From contig JAHCJP010000002.1 of the NCBI GenBank assembly GCA_026126205.1, positions 124,001 to 188,000 of the forward strand: DNA of 64,000 nt. The letters run 5' to 3'. Origin of the DNA: Maricaulaceae bacterium (lineage in GTDB: Bacteria > Pseudomonadota > Alphaproteobacteria > Caulobacterales > Maricaulaceae). The notes under the pieces were generated by a model. It saw only the letters and a list, made by a program, of their open reading frames with translations. It searched no databases and was not told where the DNA came from. Position numbers and translations under genes: made by a program. Positions 38,335-46,793 of the stretch are shown here, piece after piece (the stretch's first letter is position 1; each line of letters starts with the position of its first letter).

Positions 38335-39861
38335 TCAGTCTTTTTTCGGTAGTCCTATCGGCAGGCCGTCGGGGCCGAGCCGAGGCGCGCCTCCCCCGAG
38401 GCCGGGCAGGGCGGAACCGCCCGCCGCGCCGGAGCCGGGAAGGCCGGGCAGGCCGCCGCCCGCCGCGCCGCCCTGCATTTTCTGCAGCAGCGCCGGGTCA
38501 GGCCCGCGGCCCATGCCGCCCATGCCGCCGAGCGCGCCCATCAGGCCGCCCTTGCTCTTGCCGGCGCGTTTCATCATGTCGGCCATCTGGCGGTGCATTT
38601 TCAAAAGCCGGTTGACCTCGGCCACATCAACGCCGGAGCCGGCGGCGACGCGGCGCTTGCGCGAGGCCTTCAGGATGTCCGGCTTCTTGCGCTCCTTGCG
38701 GGTCATCGACAGGATGATCGCCTCCTGCCGTTTCAGCATGCTGTCGTCCATGCCGGCGGCGGCCATCTGGCTCTGCGCGGCCTTGTTCATGCCGGGCAGC
38801 AGGCCCATCAGCCCGCCGAGCCCGCCCATTTTCTGCAACTGCCGCAACTGGTCGGCGAGATCGTCGAGATCGAAATCGCCCTTGGCCATCTTCCTGGCCA
38901 TGCGGGCGGCTTTTTCCTGGTCCACCTCTCCGGCGGCCTTTTCGACCAGGCTGACGATGTCGCCGCGGCCGAGAATGCGTCCGGCGAGACGGCGGGCGTC
39001 GAAGGCGTCCAGCCCGTCCAGCTTCTCGCCGGTGCCGAGGAACTTCACCGGCAGGCCGGTGACATGGCGCATCGACAGCGCCGCGCCGCCGCGGGCGTCG
39101 CCGTCCATCCGCGTCAGCACCAGGCCGGTCAGCGGCAGACGCTCGTGAAAGCGCCGCGCCGTCTCCACCGCGTCCTGACCGGTCAGCGCGTCGGCGACCA
39201 GCAGCGCCTCGCGTGGGCGGGCGATGTCGGAAATCGCCTTCGCCTCGGCCATCATCTCCTCGTCGATCGAGGTGCGGCCGGCGGTGTCGAGGATCACCAC
39301 GTCATAGCCCTGCAGGCGCGCCGCGCTCATCGCGCGTTTGGCGATGTCGGTCGCGGTCTGGCCGGGCACGATGGGCAGGAAGCCGGCCTCGGCCTGCGCC
39401 GCCAGTTGCTGCAACTGCTCCATCGCCGCCGGGCGGCGGGTGTCGAGCGAGGCGAGCAGAACCTTTTTCTTGTCTCTGGCCTGGATGCGGCGGGCCAGCT
39501 TCGCCGCCGTGGTGGTCTTGCCCGAGCCCTGCAGGCCGGCCATCAGGATCGCCACCGGCGGCTCGCCGTCCAGGTCCAGCCCCGCCGGCTCGCCGTCGCC
39601 GCCCAGCAGTTCGACCAGCCCGTCATGGACGATCTTGATCACCTGCTGGCCGGGCGCGACGGCGCGGATCACGTCCTCGCCCACGGCGCGTTCGCGGATC
39701 TGTTCGATCGCCGCCTTGACGGCGGGCAGGGCGACATCGGCCTCCAGCAGCGCGACGCGGATCTCGCGGAGCGCCGCGTCGACGTCCTTCTCGGTCAGGA
39801 CGCCGCGGCCGGTCAGGCGGTTGAACACCCCTGAAAGCCGTTCTGTCAGCGCGTCGAACAT
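38335..39861 (-). CDS. ffh: Signal recognition particle GTPase Ffh (SRP54)
   Basis: Binds signal sequences and 4.5S RNA to target membrane proteins to FtsY. It has 508 residues. The N domain is 1-85; the G domain has the P-loop GLQGSGKTT and 'VILDTAGRTSIDEEMMAE'. The C-terminal M domain (about 300-450) is Met-rich. The last ~60 residues are Gly/Pro-rich (LLQKMQGGAAGGGLPGLPGSGAAGG), a tail seen in many alphaproteobacterial Ffh proteins. It is the first gene of the ffh-rpsP unit. Confidence 0.97.
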   Translation of the reverse strand: MFDALTERLSGVFNRLTGRGVLTEKDVDAALREIRVALLEADVALPAVKAAIEQIRERAVGEDVIRAVAPGQQVIKIVHDGLVELLGGDGEPAGLDLDGEPPVAILMAGLQGSGKTTTAAKLARRIQARDKKKVLLASLDTRRPAAMEQLQQLAAQAEAGFLPIVPGQTATDIAKRAMSAARLQGYDVVILDTAGRTSIDEEMMAEAKAISDIARPREALLVADALTGQDAVETARRFHERLPLTGLVLTRMDGDARGGAALSMRHVTGLPVKFLGTGEKLDGLDAFDARRLAGRILGRGDIVSLVEKAAGEVDQEKAARMARKMAKGDFDLDDLADQLRQLQKMGGLGGLMGLLPGMNKAAQSQMAAAGMDDSMLKRQEAIILSMTRKERKKPDILKASRKRRVAAGSGVDVAEVNRLLKMHRQMADMMKRAGKSKGGLMGALGGMGGMGRGPDPALLQKMQGGAAGGGLPGLPGSGAAGGSALPGLGGGAPRLGPDGLPIGLPKKD

Positions 39862-40040
39862 GCCGGCCCTTCCGCCGTGAAAACCGTTTCAGGCAAACGC
39901 AAAACCACCCCGGTGAGCGAAACCTCGCCGACCGGGGGACCTCGCCCGCGTCGCGCGCGGGTCAAGGCAAGCGCGTCACGCTTGCTCCGAAGCCGCGGGA
40001 GATACGGGCGCCGCGCCGCCGAGTCAAGGAAAAGGACGGG

Positions 40041-40508
40041 TCAGGCCACGTCGCTGGCCGGTTCACCGCCCAGCACGGCCTGCAGGGCGTCGGCGTCGGG
40101 CGCGCTGCGCAGGCGCTCGCGCATGTCCTCGCGGCGCAGCAGGCGCGAGACGCGGGCCAGCGCCTTCAGGTGCTCGGCTCCGGCGTCTTCGGGCGCCAGC
40201 AGCAGGAACACCAGGTCCGCCGGGCGGCCGTCTATGGCGTCGAAATCCACCGGGTTACGCAGCCGCGCGAACAGGCCGATGACGCGCTCAAGCCCCTTGA
40301 TGCGAGCATGTGGAATCGCCACGCCCTCGCCGACGCCGGTGGAGCCAAGGCGTTCGCGCTCCAGCACCGCGTCGAATATCGGGCGGGCCTTCAGGCCGGT
40401 GATGGCGGCGGCTTGTTCCGCCAGCATCTGCAGCGCCTGCTTTCGGCTGGACACGCCAAGATCGGCGTGGACGCCGCCTTCGGGAATCAGGTCCGATAAA
40501 GCCATCAT
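40041..40508 (-). CDS. ptsN: PTS nitrogen-regulatory EIIA (PtsN)
   Basis: Phosphoryl acceptor of the nitrogen PTS, which modulates potassium uptake and RpoN-linked functions. It has 155 residues. The phosphorylated His67 is in GEGVAIPHARIKG, with the typical N-terminal 'LGVSSRKQALQMLAEQAA' and 'DLVFLLLAPEDAGAEHLKAL'. It lies 24 bp after hpf in the conserved rpoN-hpf-ptsN order. An inverted repeat GCAAGCG-CGTCA-CGCTTGC (39967-39985) lies about 55 bp downstream, without a U-tract. Confidence 0.95.
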   Translation of the reverse strand: MMALSDLIPEGGVHADLGVSSRKQALQMLAEQAAAITGLKARPIFDAVLERERLGSTGVGEGVAIPHARIKGLERVIGLFARLRNPVDFDAIDGRPADLVFLLLAPEDAGAEHLKALARVSRLLRREDMRERLRSAPDADALQAVLGGEPASDVA

Positions 40509-40532
40509 GTCCGTTTCTTGCGAACTCGGCGC

Positions 40533-41150
40533 CTAGCCGGCCTTGCGCGCCGCGCGCTCGGGATCGATCCAGCCGACGTTTCCGTCTGGGCGCATGTAGA
40601 CAATGTTGACGCCGCCATGCGCGGCGTTGCGGAACACCAGGAAGGGGGCGCTGGCGGCCTCCAGCTCCATCACCGCCGTCGAGACGGTCAGCGTGCGCAC
40701 CTCGCCCGGGGTTTCGGCGATGATCACCGGCTCGCCGCCGGGATCGACGGCGCCGTCATCCTCGTCCTCGTCCTCGTCTCCGGCCGCGCCCCAGCCGCTG
40801 CCCTGCAGGACCACGAACGGGGTCTCGGCCGCCGGCAGGTCCGGCTTCTGGGTGTTGTGGTGGTTTTTCAGCCTGCGTTTGTAGCGGCGCAGGCGTTTTT
40901 CCAGTTTCGACAGCGCGCCTTCCGCGGCGCGGTAAGCGTCGCCGCCTTCGCCCTGGGCGTTCAGGATCACGCCCGAAGGCAGGTGCAGCGAACAGTCGAC
41001 GCGGAACCCCGCGCCCTCGCGCGCGACGGCGACAACGGCGTCGCCGGGGCGGCTGAAATACTTGCCGACCACTTCCTCGACGCGGCCCATGATCTCCTCG
41101 CGCAGCGCCTCGGAGACATCAATGCCCTTGCTGACGACCTGTATGTGCAT
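40533..41150 (-). CDS. hpf: Ribosome hibernation promoting factor, long form
   Basis: Dimerises and inactivates 70S ribosomes (100S) in stationary phase. It has 205 residues, the long-form length. The N-terminal S30AE domain (1-100, MHIQVVSKGIDVSEALREEI ... GDAYRAAEGALSKLEKRLRRYKRRLKNHH) is followed by a variable acidic linker (DEDEDEDDGAVD). The C-terminal dimerisation domain (FRNAAHGGVNIVYMRPDGNVGWIDPE) completes the protein. It is downstream of rpoN, after a 169 bp spacer with its own promoter-like sequence. Confidence 0.95.
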   Translation of the reverse strand: MHIQVVSKGIDVSEALREEIMGRVEEVVGKYFSRPGDAVVAVAREGAGFRVDCSLHLPSGVILNAQGEGGDAYRAAEGALSKLEKRLRRYKRRLKNHHNTQKPDLPAAETPFVVLQGSGWGAAGDEDEDEDDGAVDPGGEPVIIAETPGEVRTLTVSTAVMELEAASAPFLVFRNAAHGGVNIVYMRPDGNVGWIDPERAARKAG

Positions 41151-41224
41151 GGAAACCCTTCCCGCCGGCGCCTTGCCCGGCCGATGAGGCGTTTGTCGAA
41201 CCCGCCCTCCCCGGAAGCGGGCGG

Positions 41225-41254
41225 AACCTATGCCTGCCCCGGCGGAGGAGTCAA
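41225..41254 (-). promoter_or_regulatory. Candidate promoter of hpf-ptsN
   Basis: On the minus strand TTGACT (41254-41249) is followed, after 17 bp, by ATAGGT (41231-41226). It lies in the rpoN-hpf spacer, giving a leader of about 65 nt. An AT-rich palindromic stretch (TTTTAGCTTAAAA, about 41287-41299) lies further upstream. Confidence 0.45.
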
Positions 41255-41319
41255 TGCGCCGATCCTAACGGATTCAGCGGCGCGATTTTAGCTTAAAACG
41301 CTGTGAGATTCAGAACCGG

Positions 41320-42813
41320 TCAGCCCGCTTTCAGGATGCGGCGGCGCTGGACCGAGGAGGGGATGTTCATCGCTTCGCGGTATTTGGCGACGGTGCGGCG
41401 GGCGATCTCGACGCCCTCCTCGCGCAGGCGGTCGACCAGCGCGTCGTCGGACAGCACCTCGGCGGCGCCCTCCTGGTCGATCAGCGCCTTGATGCGGTGG
41501 CGCACCGCCTCGGCGGAGTGCGCCTCGCCGCCGCCCGCGGACGGGATCGAGGAAGTGAAGAAATACTTCATCTCGAACAGGCCGCGCTGCGTGGCGACAT
41601 ACTTGTTCGAGGTGACGCGGGAAACGGTGGATTCGTGCATGCCGATGGCGTCGGCGACGGTCTTCAGGTTCAGCGGCCGCAGATAGGCGACGCCGCGGGC
41701 CAGGAACAGATCCTGCTGACGCACGATCTCGCTCGCCACCTTCAGGATGGTGCGGGCGCGCTGGTCCAGCGATTTGACCAGCCAGCTGGCGTTGGCGCCG
41801 CATTCGCTGATGAAGGTCTTCTCCTCATCGCTGCGCGCCGCCTTGCTGACCTGGGCGAAATAGCGCTGGTTGACCAGCACCCGCGGCAGGGTTTCGGTGT
41901 TCAGCTCCACCGCCCAGCCGCCGTCCGGCGCCTCGCGCACATAGACGTCGGGCTCCACGGCCCGCGCCGAATCGCCGCCGAAGGCCAGGCCCGGTTTCGG
42001 CGTCAGGGCGCGCACCTCGGCGATCATCTCGTTGAGATCCTCGGCGTCGACGCCGCACAATGCGCGCAGCGCCGGATAGTCGTGGCGGGCGAGACGCTCC
42101 AGATTGTCCAGCAGCGCCGCCATCGCCGGATCCAGCCGGTCGCGCTCCTTCAGCTGCAGGGCGAGACATTCCGACAGGCTGCGCGCCATCACGCCGGCGG
42201 GCTCGAAGGTCTGCAGCAGGGCCAGCGCCTCCTCCACCCGCGCCCGCGCCACCCCGAGACGTTCGGAGACATCGTCGAGATCGGCGCGCAGATAGCCGTC
42301 CTCGTCGGCGAGATCGATCAGATGCGCGCCGATCAGGCGCTGCACCGGATCGGCGGTGGCCATGCTCAGCTGGTCGTGCAGGTGTTCGTACAGCGACTTG
42401 TCGCGGCTGGCGTTGGCGGCGGCGTCATACTCGCCGCCGTCGAAGCTTCCGCCCTTGCCGGCGCGCGACCAGTCGGTAGCGCCGGCGCCGGGCGCGCCGG
42501 CCATGTCGGCGGCGGAATCGCCGCGGCTGAGGGTTTCGGCGTCGGCGTCGACAGCGTCTTCGGCGGCGGCCGAATCACGGTCCAGCGCCAGCTCCTGCGG
42601 CCCGGAATCGTCGCGTTCGGGGGTTTCGGGCGCGGCGGCCTCGTCCTCGCGCTCGTCGCGCTCCAGCAGCGGGTTGCGCTCCAGCTCGGCCTCGACGAAG
42701 GCCGCAAGCTCGATATTCGACAGCTGCAACAGCTTGATCGCCTGCTGCAGCTGCGGCGTCATCACCAGGGACTGGCCCTGGCGCATTTCGAGTTTCTGGT
42801 GAAGCCCCGCCAT
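41320..42813 (-). CDS. rpoN: RNA polymerase sigma-54 factor
   Basis: Recognises -24/-12 promoters with activator ATPases. It has 497 residues. Region I (residues 1-50) is Gln-rich: MAGLHQKLEMRQGQSLVMTPQLQQAIKLLQLSN. An acidic region II follows (about 55-130, DEREDEAAAPETPERDD). The core-binding region and the HTH lead to the C-terminal RpoN box (ARRTVAKYREAMNIP). The gene sits between lptB and hpf, as in most Proteobacteria. Confidence 0.97.
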   Translation of the reverse strand: MAGLHQKLEMRQGQSLVMTPQLQQAIKLLQLSNIELAAFVEAELERNPLLERDEREDEAAAPETPERDDSGPQELALDRDSAAAEDAVDADAETLSRGDSAADMAGAPGAGATDWSRAGKGGSFDGGEYDAAANASRDKSLYEHLHDQLSMATADPVQRLIGAHLIDLADEDGYLRADLDDVSERLGVARARVEEALALLQTFEPAGVMARSLSECLALQLKERDRLDPAMAALLDNLERLARHDYPALRALCGVDAEDLNEMIAEVRALTPKPGLAFGGDSARAVEPDVYVREAPDGGWAVELNTETLPRVLVNQRYFAQVSKAARSDEEKTFISECGANASWLVKSLDQRARTILKVASEIVRQQDLFLARGVAYLRPLNLKTVADAIGMHESTVSRVTSNKYVATQRGLFEMKYFFTSSIPSAGGGEAHSAEAVRHRIKALIDQEGAAEVLSDDALVDRLREEGVEIARRTVAKYREAMNIPSSVQRRRILKAG

Positions 42814-42852
42814 TGCGCGCCCTGAAACCGTGGTCAGACGGCGCGATGTTAA

Positions 42853-43623
42853 TCAGCCAAAGCTTTCACCGAGATAAACGCGCCGCACGTCCGGATTGGC
42901 GCGGATGGCGGCCGGCGGCCCCTCGAACAGCACCTCGCCCTCGTGGATGATGGTGGCGCGGTCGGTGATCTCCAGCGTCTCGCGGACATTGTGGTCGGTG
43001 ATCAGGATGCCGATGCCGCGGTTCTTCAGGAAGCGGATCAGGTCGCGGATGTCGGAGATGGCCAGCGGGTCGATGCCGGCGAAGGGCTCGTCCAGCAGCA
43101 TGAAGGACGGCCGCGTGGCCAGCGCGCGGGCGATCTCCACCCGCCGCCGCTCGCCGCCGGACAGCGACAGCGCCGGCGCGTCGGCCAGGTGCGACACGCG
43201 CAGCTCCTCCAGCAGCTGGCCGACGATCTCGGCGCGTTTCCTGGCGTTCTTTTCGGTGATCTCGGCCACGCCCATGACATTGTCGTAGACGCTGAGGCCG
43301 CGGAAGATCGACGCTTCCTGCGGCAGATAGCCGATGCCGAGCCGCGCGCGCTGGTACATCGGCAGGCGGGTGATGTCCTCGCCGTCCAGCAGGATGCGCC
43401 CGTAATCGGCCTCCACCAGGCCGGTGATCATGTAGAAACAGGTGGTCTTGCCGGCGCCGTTCGGCCCCAGCAGGCCGGCCACCTCGCCGCGGTGCAGGTG
43501 CAGCGACACGCCCTTGACCACCGGCCGGCGGCGATAGGTCTTGCCGATATTGTCGACGACCAGTCCGTCGCGCGCGGCGGGCGCGGCGCGTGGCGCGTCG
43601 AGCCTGTCTTCGGCGAACGCCAT
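42853..43623 (-). CDS. lptB: LPS export ABC transporter ATP-binding protein LptB
   Basis: ATPase of the LptB2FGC complex that extracts LPS from the inner membrane. From the ATG at 43623 it has 256 residues, with a short N-terminal extension (FAEDRLDAPRAAPAARDG). Walker A is GPNGAGKTT, the ABC signature LSGGERRRVEIARAL, and Walker B FMLLDEPFAGIDPLA. The start overlaps the lptA stop as TGATG. Confidence 0.96.
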   Translation of the reverse strand: MAFAEDRLDAPRAAPAARDGLVVDNIGKTYRRRPVVKGVSLHLHRGEVAGLLGPNGAGKTTCFYMITGLVEADYGRILLDGEDITRLPMYQRARLGIGYLPQEASIFRGLSVYDNVMGVAEITEKNARKRAEIVGQLLEELRVSHLADAPALSLSGGERRRVEIARALATRPSFMLLDEPFAGIDPLAISDIRDLIRFLKNRGIGILITDHNVRETLEITDRATIIHEGEVLFEGPPAAIRANPDVRRVYLGESFG

Positions 43624-44192
43624 CAGCGGGCGCCGGGTGCTGGCTGGGCCCGGGGATGGGCGGGGGGGCGGCACTCGTCCTCGGGCCGGCGCTCCTCGCC
43701 GGTGAAGAACACGCTGCGCACGCGCTGGCCCTCGGCCTGCCCGCCGATCAGCTGCGAGCGCCCCTCGCCGATATTCACCACCAGCCGTGCGCCGGTCGAC
43801 ACGTTACAGCCCTGGGTCAGCACCACATCGCCGGTCATGGTGATGGTTTCGCTGGCGATCTCGTAGACGCCGCGGTCGGCGCGGATGATCTCGCGCGGGG
43901 TAACGTAGAACACGTCTCCGGTCGCCACCAGGCGCACCACCTCGCCCCAGCCCGAGCCCGCCGCGCCGGGGCCGAAGAACACCTCCACCCGGTCGGCGCG
44001 CAGACGGACATCGCCCTGGATGGCGTCGACATCGCCGGAGTAGACGACGCGGCGCTCGGCGTCGAACACCTCGGACCGGTCGGCGCCGACGTCCAGCGGC
44101 GCCCGCGAATCGCCCAGCTGGGCATGCGCCGCGCCACAGGCCAGAAACGCCGCGGCGGCCGCAACCGGCCGGATACAAGCAAGCCAACGCAT
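43623..44192 (-). CDS. lptA: LPS transport periplasmic protein LptA (OstA-like)
   Basis: Forms the periplasmic bridge for LPS between LptC and LptD. It has 189 residues with a signal peptide (CIRPVAAAAAFLACGAAHAQ). The OstA-like fold is visible in VFDAERRVVYSGDVDAIQGDVRLRADRVEVFF and 'REIIRADRGVYEIASETITMTGDVVLTQG'. The stop and start overlap lptB and lptC respectively, so lptC-lptA-lptB are translationally coupled. Confidence 0.9.
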   Translation of the reverse strand: MRWLACIRPVAAAAAFLACGAAHAQLGDSRAPLDVGADRSEVFDAERRVVYSGDVDAIQGDVRLRADRVEVFFGPGAAGSGWGEVVRLVATGDVFYVTPREIIRADRGVYEIASETITMTGDVVLTQGCNVSTGARLVVNIGEGRSQLIGGQAEGQRVRSVFFTGEERRPEDECRPPAHPRAQPAPGAR

Positions 44193-44905
44193 CAGTTTTC
44201 TCCTTCAGGCGTATCGTGCTGCGCGCCGCCCGTTTCGCCGCGCCGGTTGTATATCCGCGTCCGCACGTCGCCTTCAAATATCACATGATCGCCGCCGTCG
44301 CGCACTTCGAAGCTGTTGGCGGAAATCGCGCCCATCGGCCCCTCGCCCATCACGGGGCTTGTCCCCTCCACCCGGTTGTCGCGCAGGTGCAGCCGCGCGT
44401 TCTCGGTGACGAACACATAGCCGGTGCGGGTGCGGAAATTGACATTGGCGCGCAGGTCCAGCGTGCGGTCCAGCGAATCGTAGAGGCCGGAATCGGCCAG
44501 CACGCCCTCCACGCCGGCGGCGGTCTCGAGCATGTCGTAATCGAGCCGCGGATTCTCCAGCTCGGTCAGGTGGGCGGCGTCGCCGCGCCGGCGCACGGCG
44601 TAATCGGCGGTGACCACGAAAGGCGCCCCGGCGGCGTCGCGCCCGGTGAAGCGCGGATTGGTCATCCGCACGTCCTCGCTGACGATCTCGGCCTCGGCCT
44701 CGCCGCGCGGGATCGCCCCCAAGGCCAGTTGCACCACGATCCAGCCGGCCAGCGCCGCCGCCAGCGCGAGCAGGGCGACGCGCAGCCCGCGCACGAAAGC
44801 CGAGCGCCGCCGCGCCACCGACAGGTGCATGGCGCGCCGCGGCTCCCACCGCGCATGGCGGGGCGCCTGCAGCGCCGAAAGGCCGTCCGTTGTCGCCGCC
44901 GTCAT
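44192..44905 (-). CDS. lptC: LPS export protein LptC
   Basis: Single-span inner-membrane component that receives LPS from LptBFG. It has 237 residues. The N-terminal cytoplasmic stretch is followed by a membrane helix (RVALLALAAALAGWIVVQLALGAI). The periplasmic domain shows the pattern VRMTNPRFTGRDAAGAPFVVTADYAVRR ... VEGTSPVMGEGPMGAISANSFEV. It is the first gene of the coupled lptC-lptA-lptB unit, 65 bp after the RNase D gene. Confidence 0.87.
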   Translation of the reverse strand: MTAATTDGLSALQAPRHARWEPRRAMHLSVARRRSAFVRGLRVALLALAAALAGWIVVQLALGAIPRGEAEAEIVSEDVRMTNPRFTGRDAAGAPFVVTADYAVRRRGDAAHLTELENPRLDYDMLETAAGVEGVLADSGLYDSLDRTLDLRANVNFRTRTGYVFVTENARLHLRDNRVEGTSPVMGEGPMGAISANSFEVRDGGDHVIFEGDVRTRIYNRRGETGGAQHDTPEGEN

Positions 44906-44970
44906 GCCGCGTCCGCTCCGGTCATGGCCGCATCAGGCCCCGCCGCCGCGGCGGATTCATGGCGAAGGCG

Positions 44971-45585
44971 TCAGCCATGTGCGAAAACGTCATCCTCGGG
45001 CCAGCCGGCCATGTCGAGCCGCGCCCGCCAGGGCAGGAATTCGAAACAGGCCCGCGCCAGCTCCAGCCGTCCCTCGCGCTGCAGCATCTCCGTCAGCCTG
45101 TCACGCAGGGCGTGCAGATACAGCACGTCGGCGGCGGCGTATTCCAGCTGCGCCTCGCTGAGGGTTTTCGCCCCCCAGTCGGAGCTTTGCTGCTGTTTGG
45201 AGATCTCGACGCCCAGCAGTTCGCGGGTCACGTCCTTCAGCCCGTGGCGGTCGGTATAGGTGCGCGCCAGTTTCGAGGCGGTGCGGGTGCAGAACACCGG
45301 GGCCATGGCGACGCCGAGATGGGTCTCGACCATCGCCAGGTCGAAGCGCGCGAAATGCAGGATTTTCTCGGTCTTCGGGTCGGCGAGCACCGCCTTCAGG
45401 TTCGGGCAGTCATAGCCGGGCCGGTTCAGCCGCACCACGTGCGCGTCGCCGTCGCCGGCCGACAATTGCACCACGCACAACGCGTCGCGCGTCAGCGACA
45501 GGCCCATGGTCTCGGTGTCCACCGCAACCGCGGCGCCGAACCCGGCGCCCTTCGGCAGGTCGCCCTCGTGAAAATGGATCGTCAT
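44971..45585 (-). CDS. rnd: RNase D-like 3'-5' exonuclease
   Basis: This 204-residue protein contains only the DEDDy exonuclease domain: motif I VAVDTETMGLSL, motif II FARFDLAMVETHL, motif III QLEYAAADVLYLHAL. The HRDC domains of full-length RNase D (about 370 residues) are absent, which is common for this alphaproteobacterial short form next to lptC. It probably trims tRNA or other small RNAs in the cytoplasm. Confidence 0.9.
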   Translation of the reverse strand: MTIHFHEGDLPKGAGFGAAVAVDTETMGLSLTRDALCVVQLSAGDGDAHVVRLNRPGYDCPNLKAVLADPKTEKILHFARFDLAMVETHLGVAMAPVFCTRTASKLARTYTDRHGLKDVTRELLGVEISKQQQSSDWGAKTLSEAQLEYAAADVLYLHALRDRLTEMLQREGRLELARACFEFLPWRARLDMAGWPEDDVFAHG

Positions 45586-45657
45586 CGCCGCAACCGCTCC
45601 GTATGCTCAAGCCGTCCTAGCCCCGGCGCGGGCGCGGGGCAAGCGCGGGGAGGAATG

Positions 45658-46476
45658 ATGAGCGCAGGTCAGGAACAGGACGCCGCCGGGCCGACCGGGC
45701 TCGACGCCTACAAGCCGGCCGAGATCGGACGGCTGATCCAGGGCGCGGGCGTGGCCAAGGCGAGGCTGGCCTTGATCCCGCTGGCGGCGCTGGGCGCGCT
45801 GGCCGGGGCGTTCATCGCCTTCGGGGCGATGTTCTTCCTGGCGGTGATGACCGGGGCGGATCCGGCCAGCGGCCTGACGCGGCTGGCGGCCGGAATCGCC
45901 TTCTCGCTGGGCCTGATCCTGGTCATCGTCGGCGGGGCGGAGCTGTTCACCGGCAACGCGCTGCTGGTGATGGCGTGGGTGGACCGGCGGGTGACGGGGC
46001 TGCAGGTGCTGCGCAACTGGGCGGTCGTCTATCCGGCGAATTTCGCCGGGGCGCTGGTCATCGTCGCGCTGGCCTGGCTGGCGGGCATGGCCGCGGGGCC
46101 GTTCGGCGATGCCGCGGCGATGGTGGCGGCGCACAAGGCGGCGCTGCCGGCGGGCGAGCTGTTTTTCCGCGGCGTGCTGTGCAACGTGCTGGTCTGCCTG
46201 GCGGTCTGGCTCAGCTTCGCGGCGCGCGACGCGGCCGGGAAGGTGCTGGTGATCATCCCGCCCATCGCGGCCTTCGTGGCGCTGGGTTTCGAACACAGCA
46301 TCGCCAACATGTTCCTGCTGCCCTTCGGGGCGCTGGCGGGGGCCGGGATCGGGGCCGCGGCCATCGCCCATAACCTGTTCTGGGTGACGCTGGGCAATCT
46401 CGTGGGCGGCGCCGGCGGAGTGGGGCTCAGCTACTGGGCGGCGTGGCGCGCGCCGGGCGGAACGCCGAAGGCCTGA
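45658..46476 (+). CDS. Formate/nitrite (FNT) family channel
   Basis: This 272-residue inner-membrane protein has six hydrophobic segments. FNT signatures are visible: AFIAFGAMFFLAVMTG, 'LILVIVGGAELFTGNALLVMAW', 'RNWAVVYPANFAGALVI', 'FFRGVLCNVLVCLAVWLSFAARDAAGKVLVIIPPIAAFVALGFEHSIANMF' (with the pore histidine in FEHSIANM) and 'HNLFWVTLGNLVGG'. It transports formate, nitrite, hydrosulfide or a related anion; the substrate cannot be fixed. The ATG at 45658 is spaced four bases from AGGA; 45655 would be too close. Confidence 0.92.
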   Translation: MSAGQEQDAAGPTGLDAYKPAEIGRLIQGAGVAKARLALIPLAALGALAGAFIAFGAMFFLAVMTGADPASGLTRLAAGIAFSLGLILVIVGGAELFTGNALLVMAWVDRRVTGLQVLRNWAVVYPANFAGALVIVALAWLAGMAAGPFGDAAAMVAAHKAALPAGELFFRGVLCNVLVCLAVWLSFAARDAAGKVLVIIPPIAAFVALGFEHSIANMFLLPFGALAGAGIGAAAIAHNLFWVTLGNLVGGAGGVGLSYWAAWRAPGGTPKA

Positions 46477-46503
46477 TCCCTAAGCCACCGGGCGGACGGC
46501 CCC

Positions 46504-46793
46504 TCAGGCTTCGTCTTCGCGGGCGGCGTCCGGTTGAGCGCCAGCCTCCGGCTCAGCCGCGCCGGTCCCGGCCGCATCGGCCCCGGCATCCGGCGGCGGC
46601 GGGCCGGCATGGCGCGGGCGTGGCGGCAAGGGCGGGGCGTCGACGCCGTCCGCCGCCAGCTCCTCGATCAGCGCCCGCACCTCGAACGGGTCCGGCGCCA
46701 CGCGGCGGCAAACCTCCAGCAGCCGCTCCGCCTGCGGCGTGCCCGCCTCTATCGTCCACGACCCGCCTGAAATCTCGGACCAGAGGGTGAGGC
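46504..46793 (-). repeat. Near-identical 3' block, copy in paralog A
   Basis: This block matches 47741-48034. In the central stretch of about 200 bp, from the PPPPDA codons to the LTLWSEISGG codons, only about three bases differ. The 3' ends (acidic tail) differ more and by one codon. Outside the block, the two genes are only distantly related. Confidence 0.85.

Noticed and set aside
39967-39985. GCAAGCG-N5-CGCTTGC hairpin after ptsN as a terminator
   Set aside because: No U-run on the minus strand and a weak stem; left only as a note.
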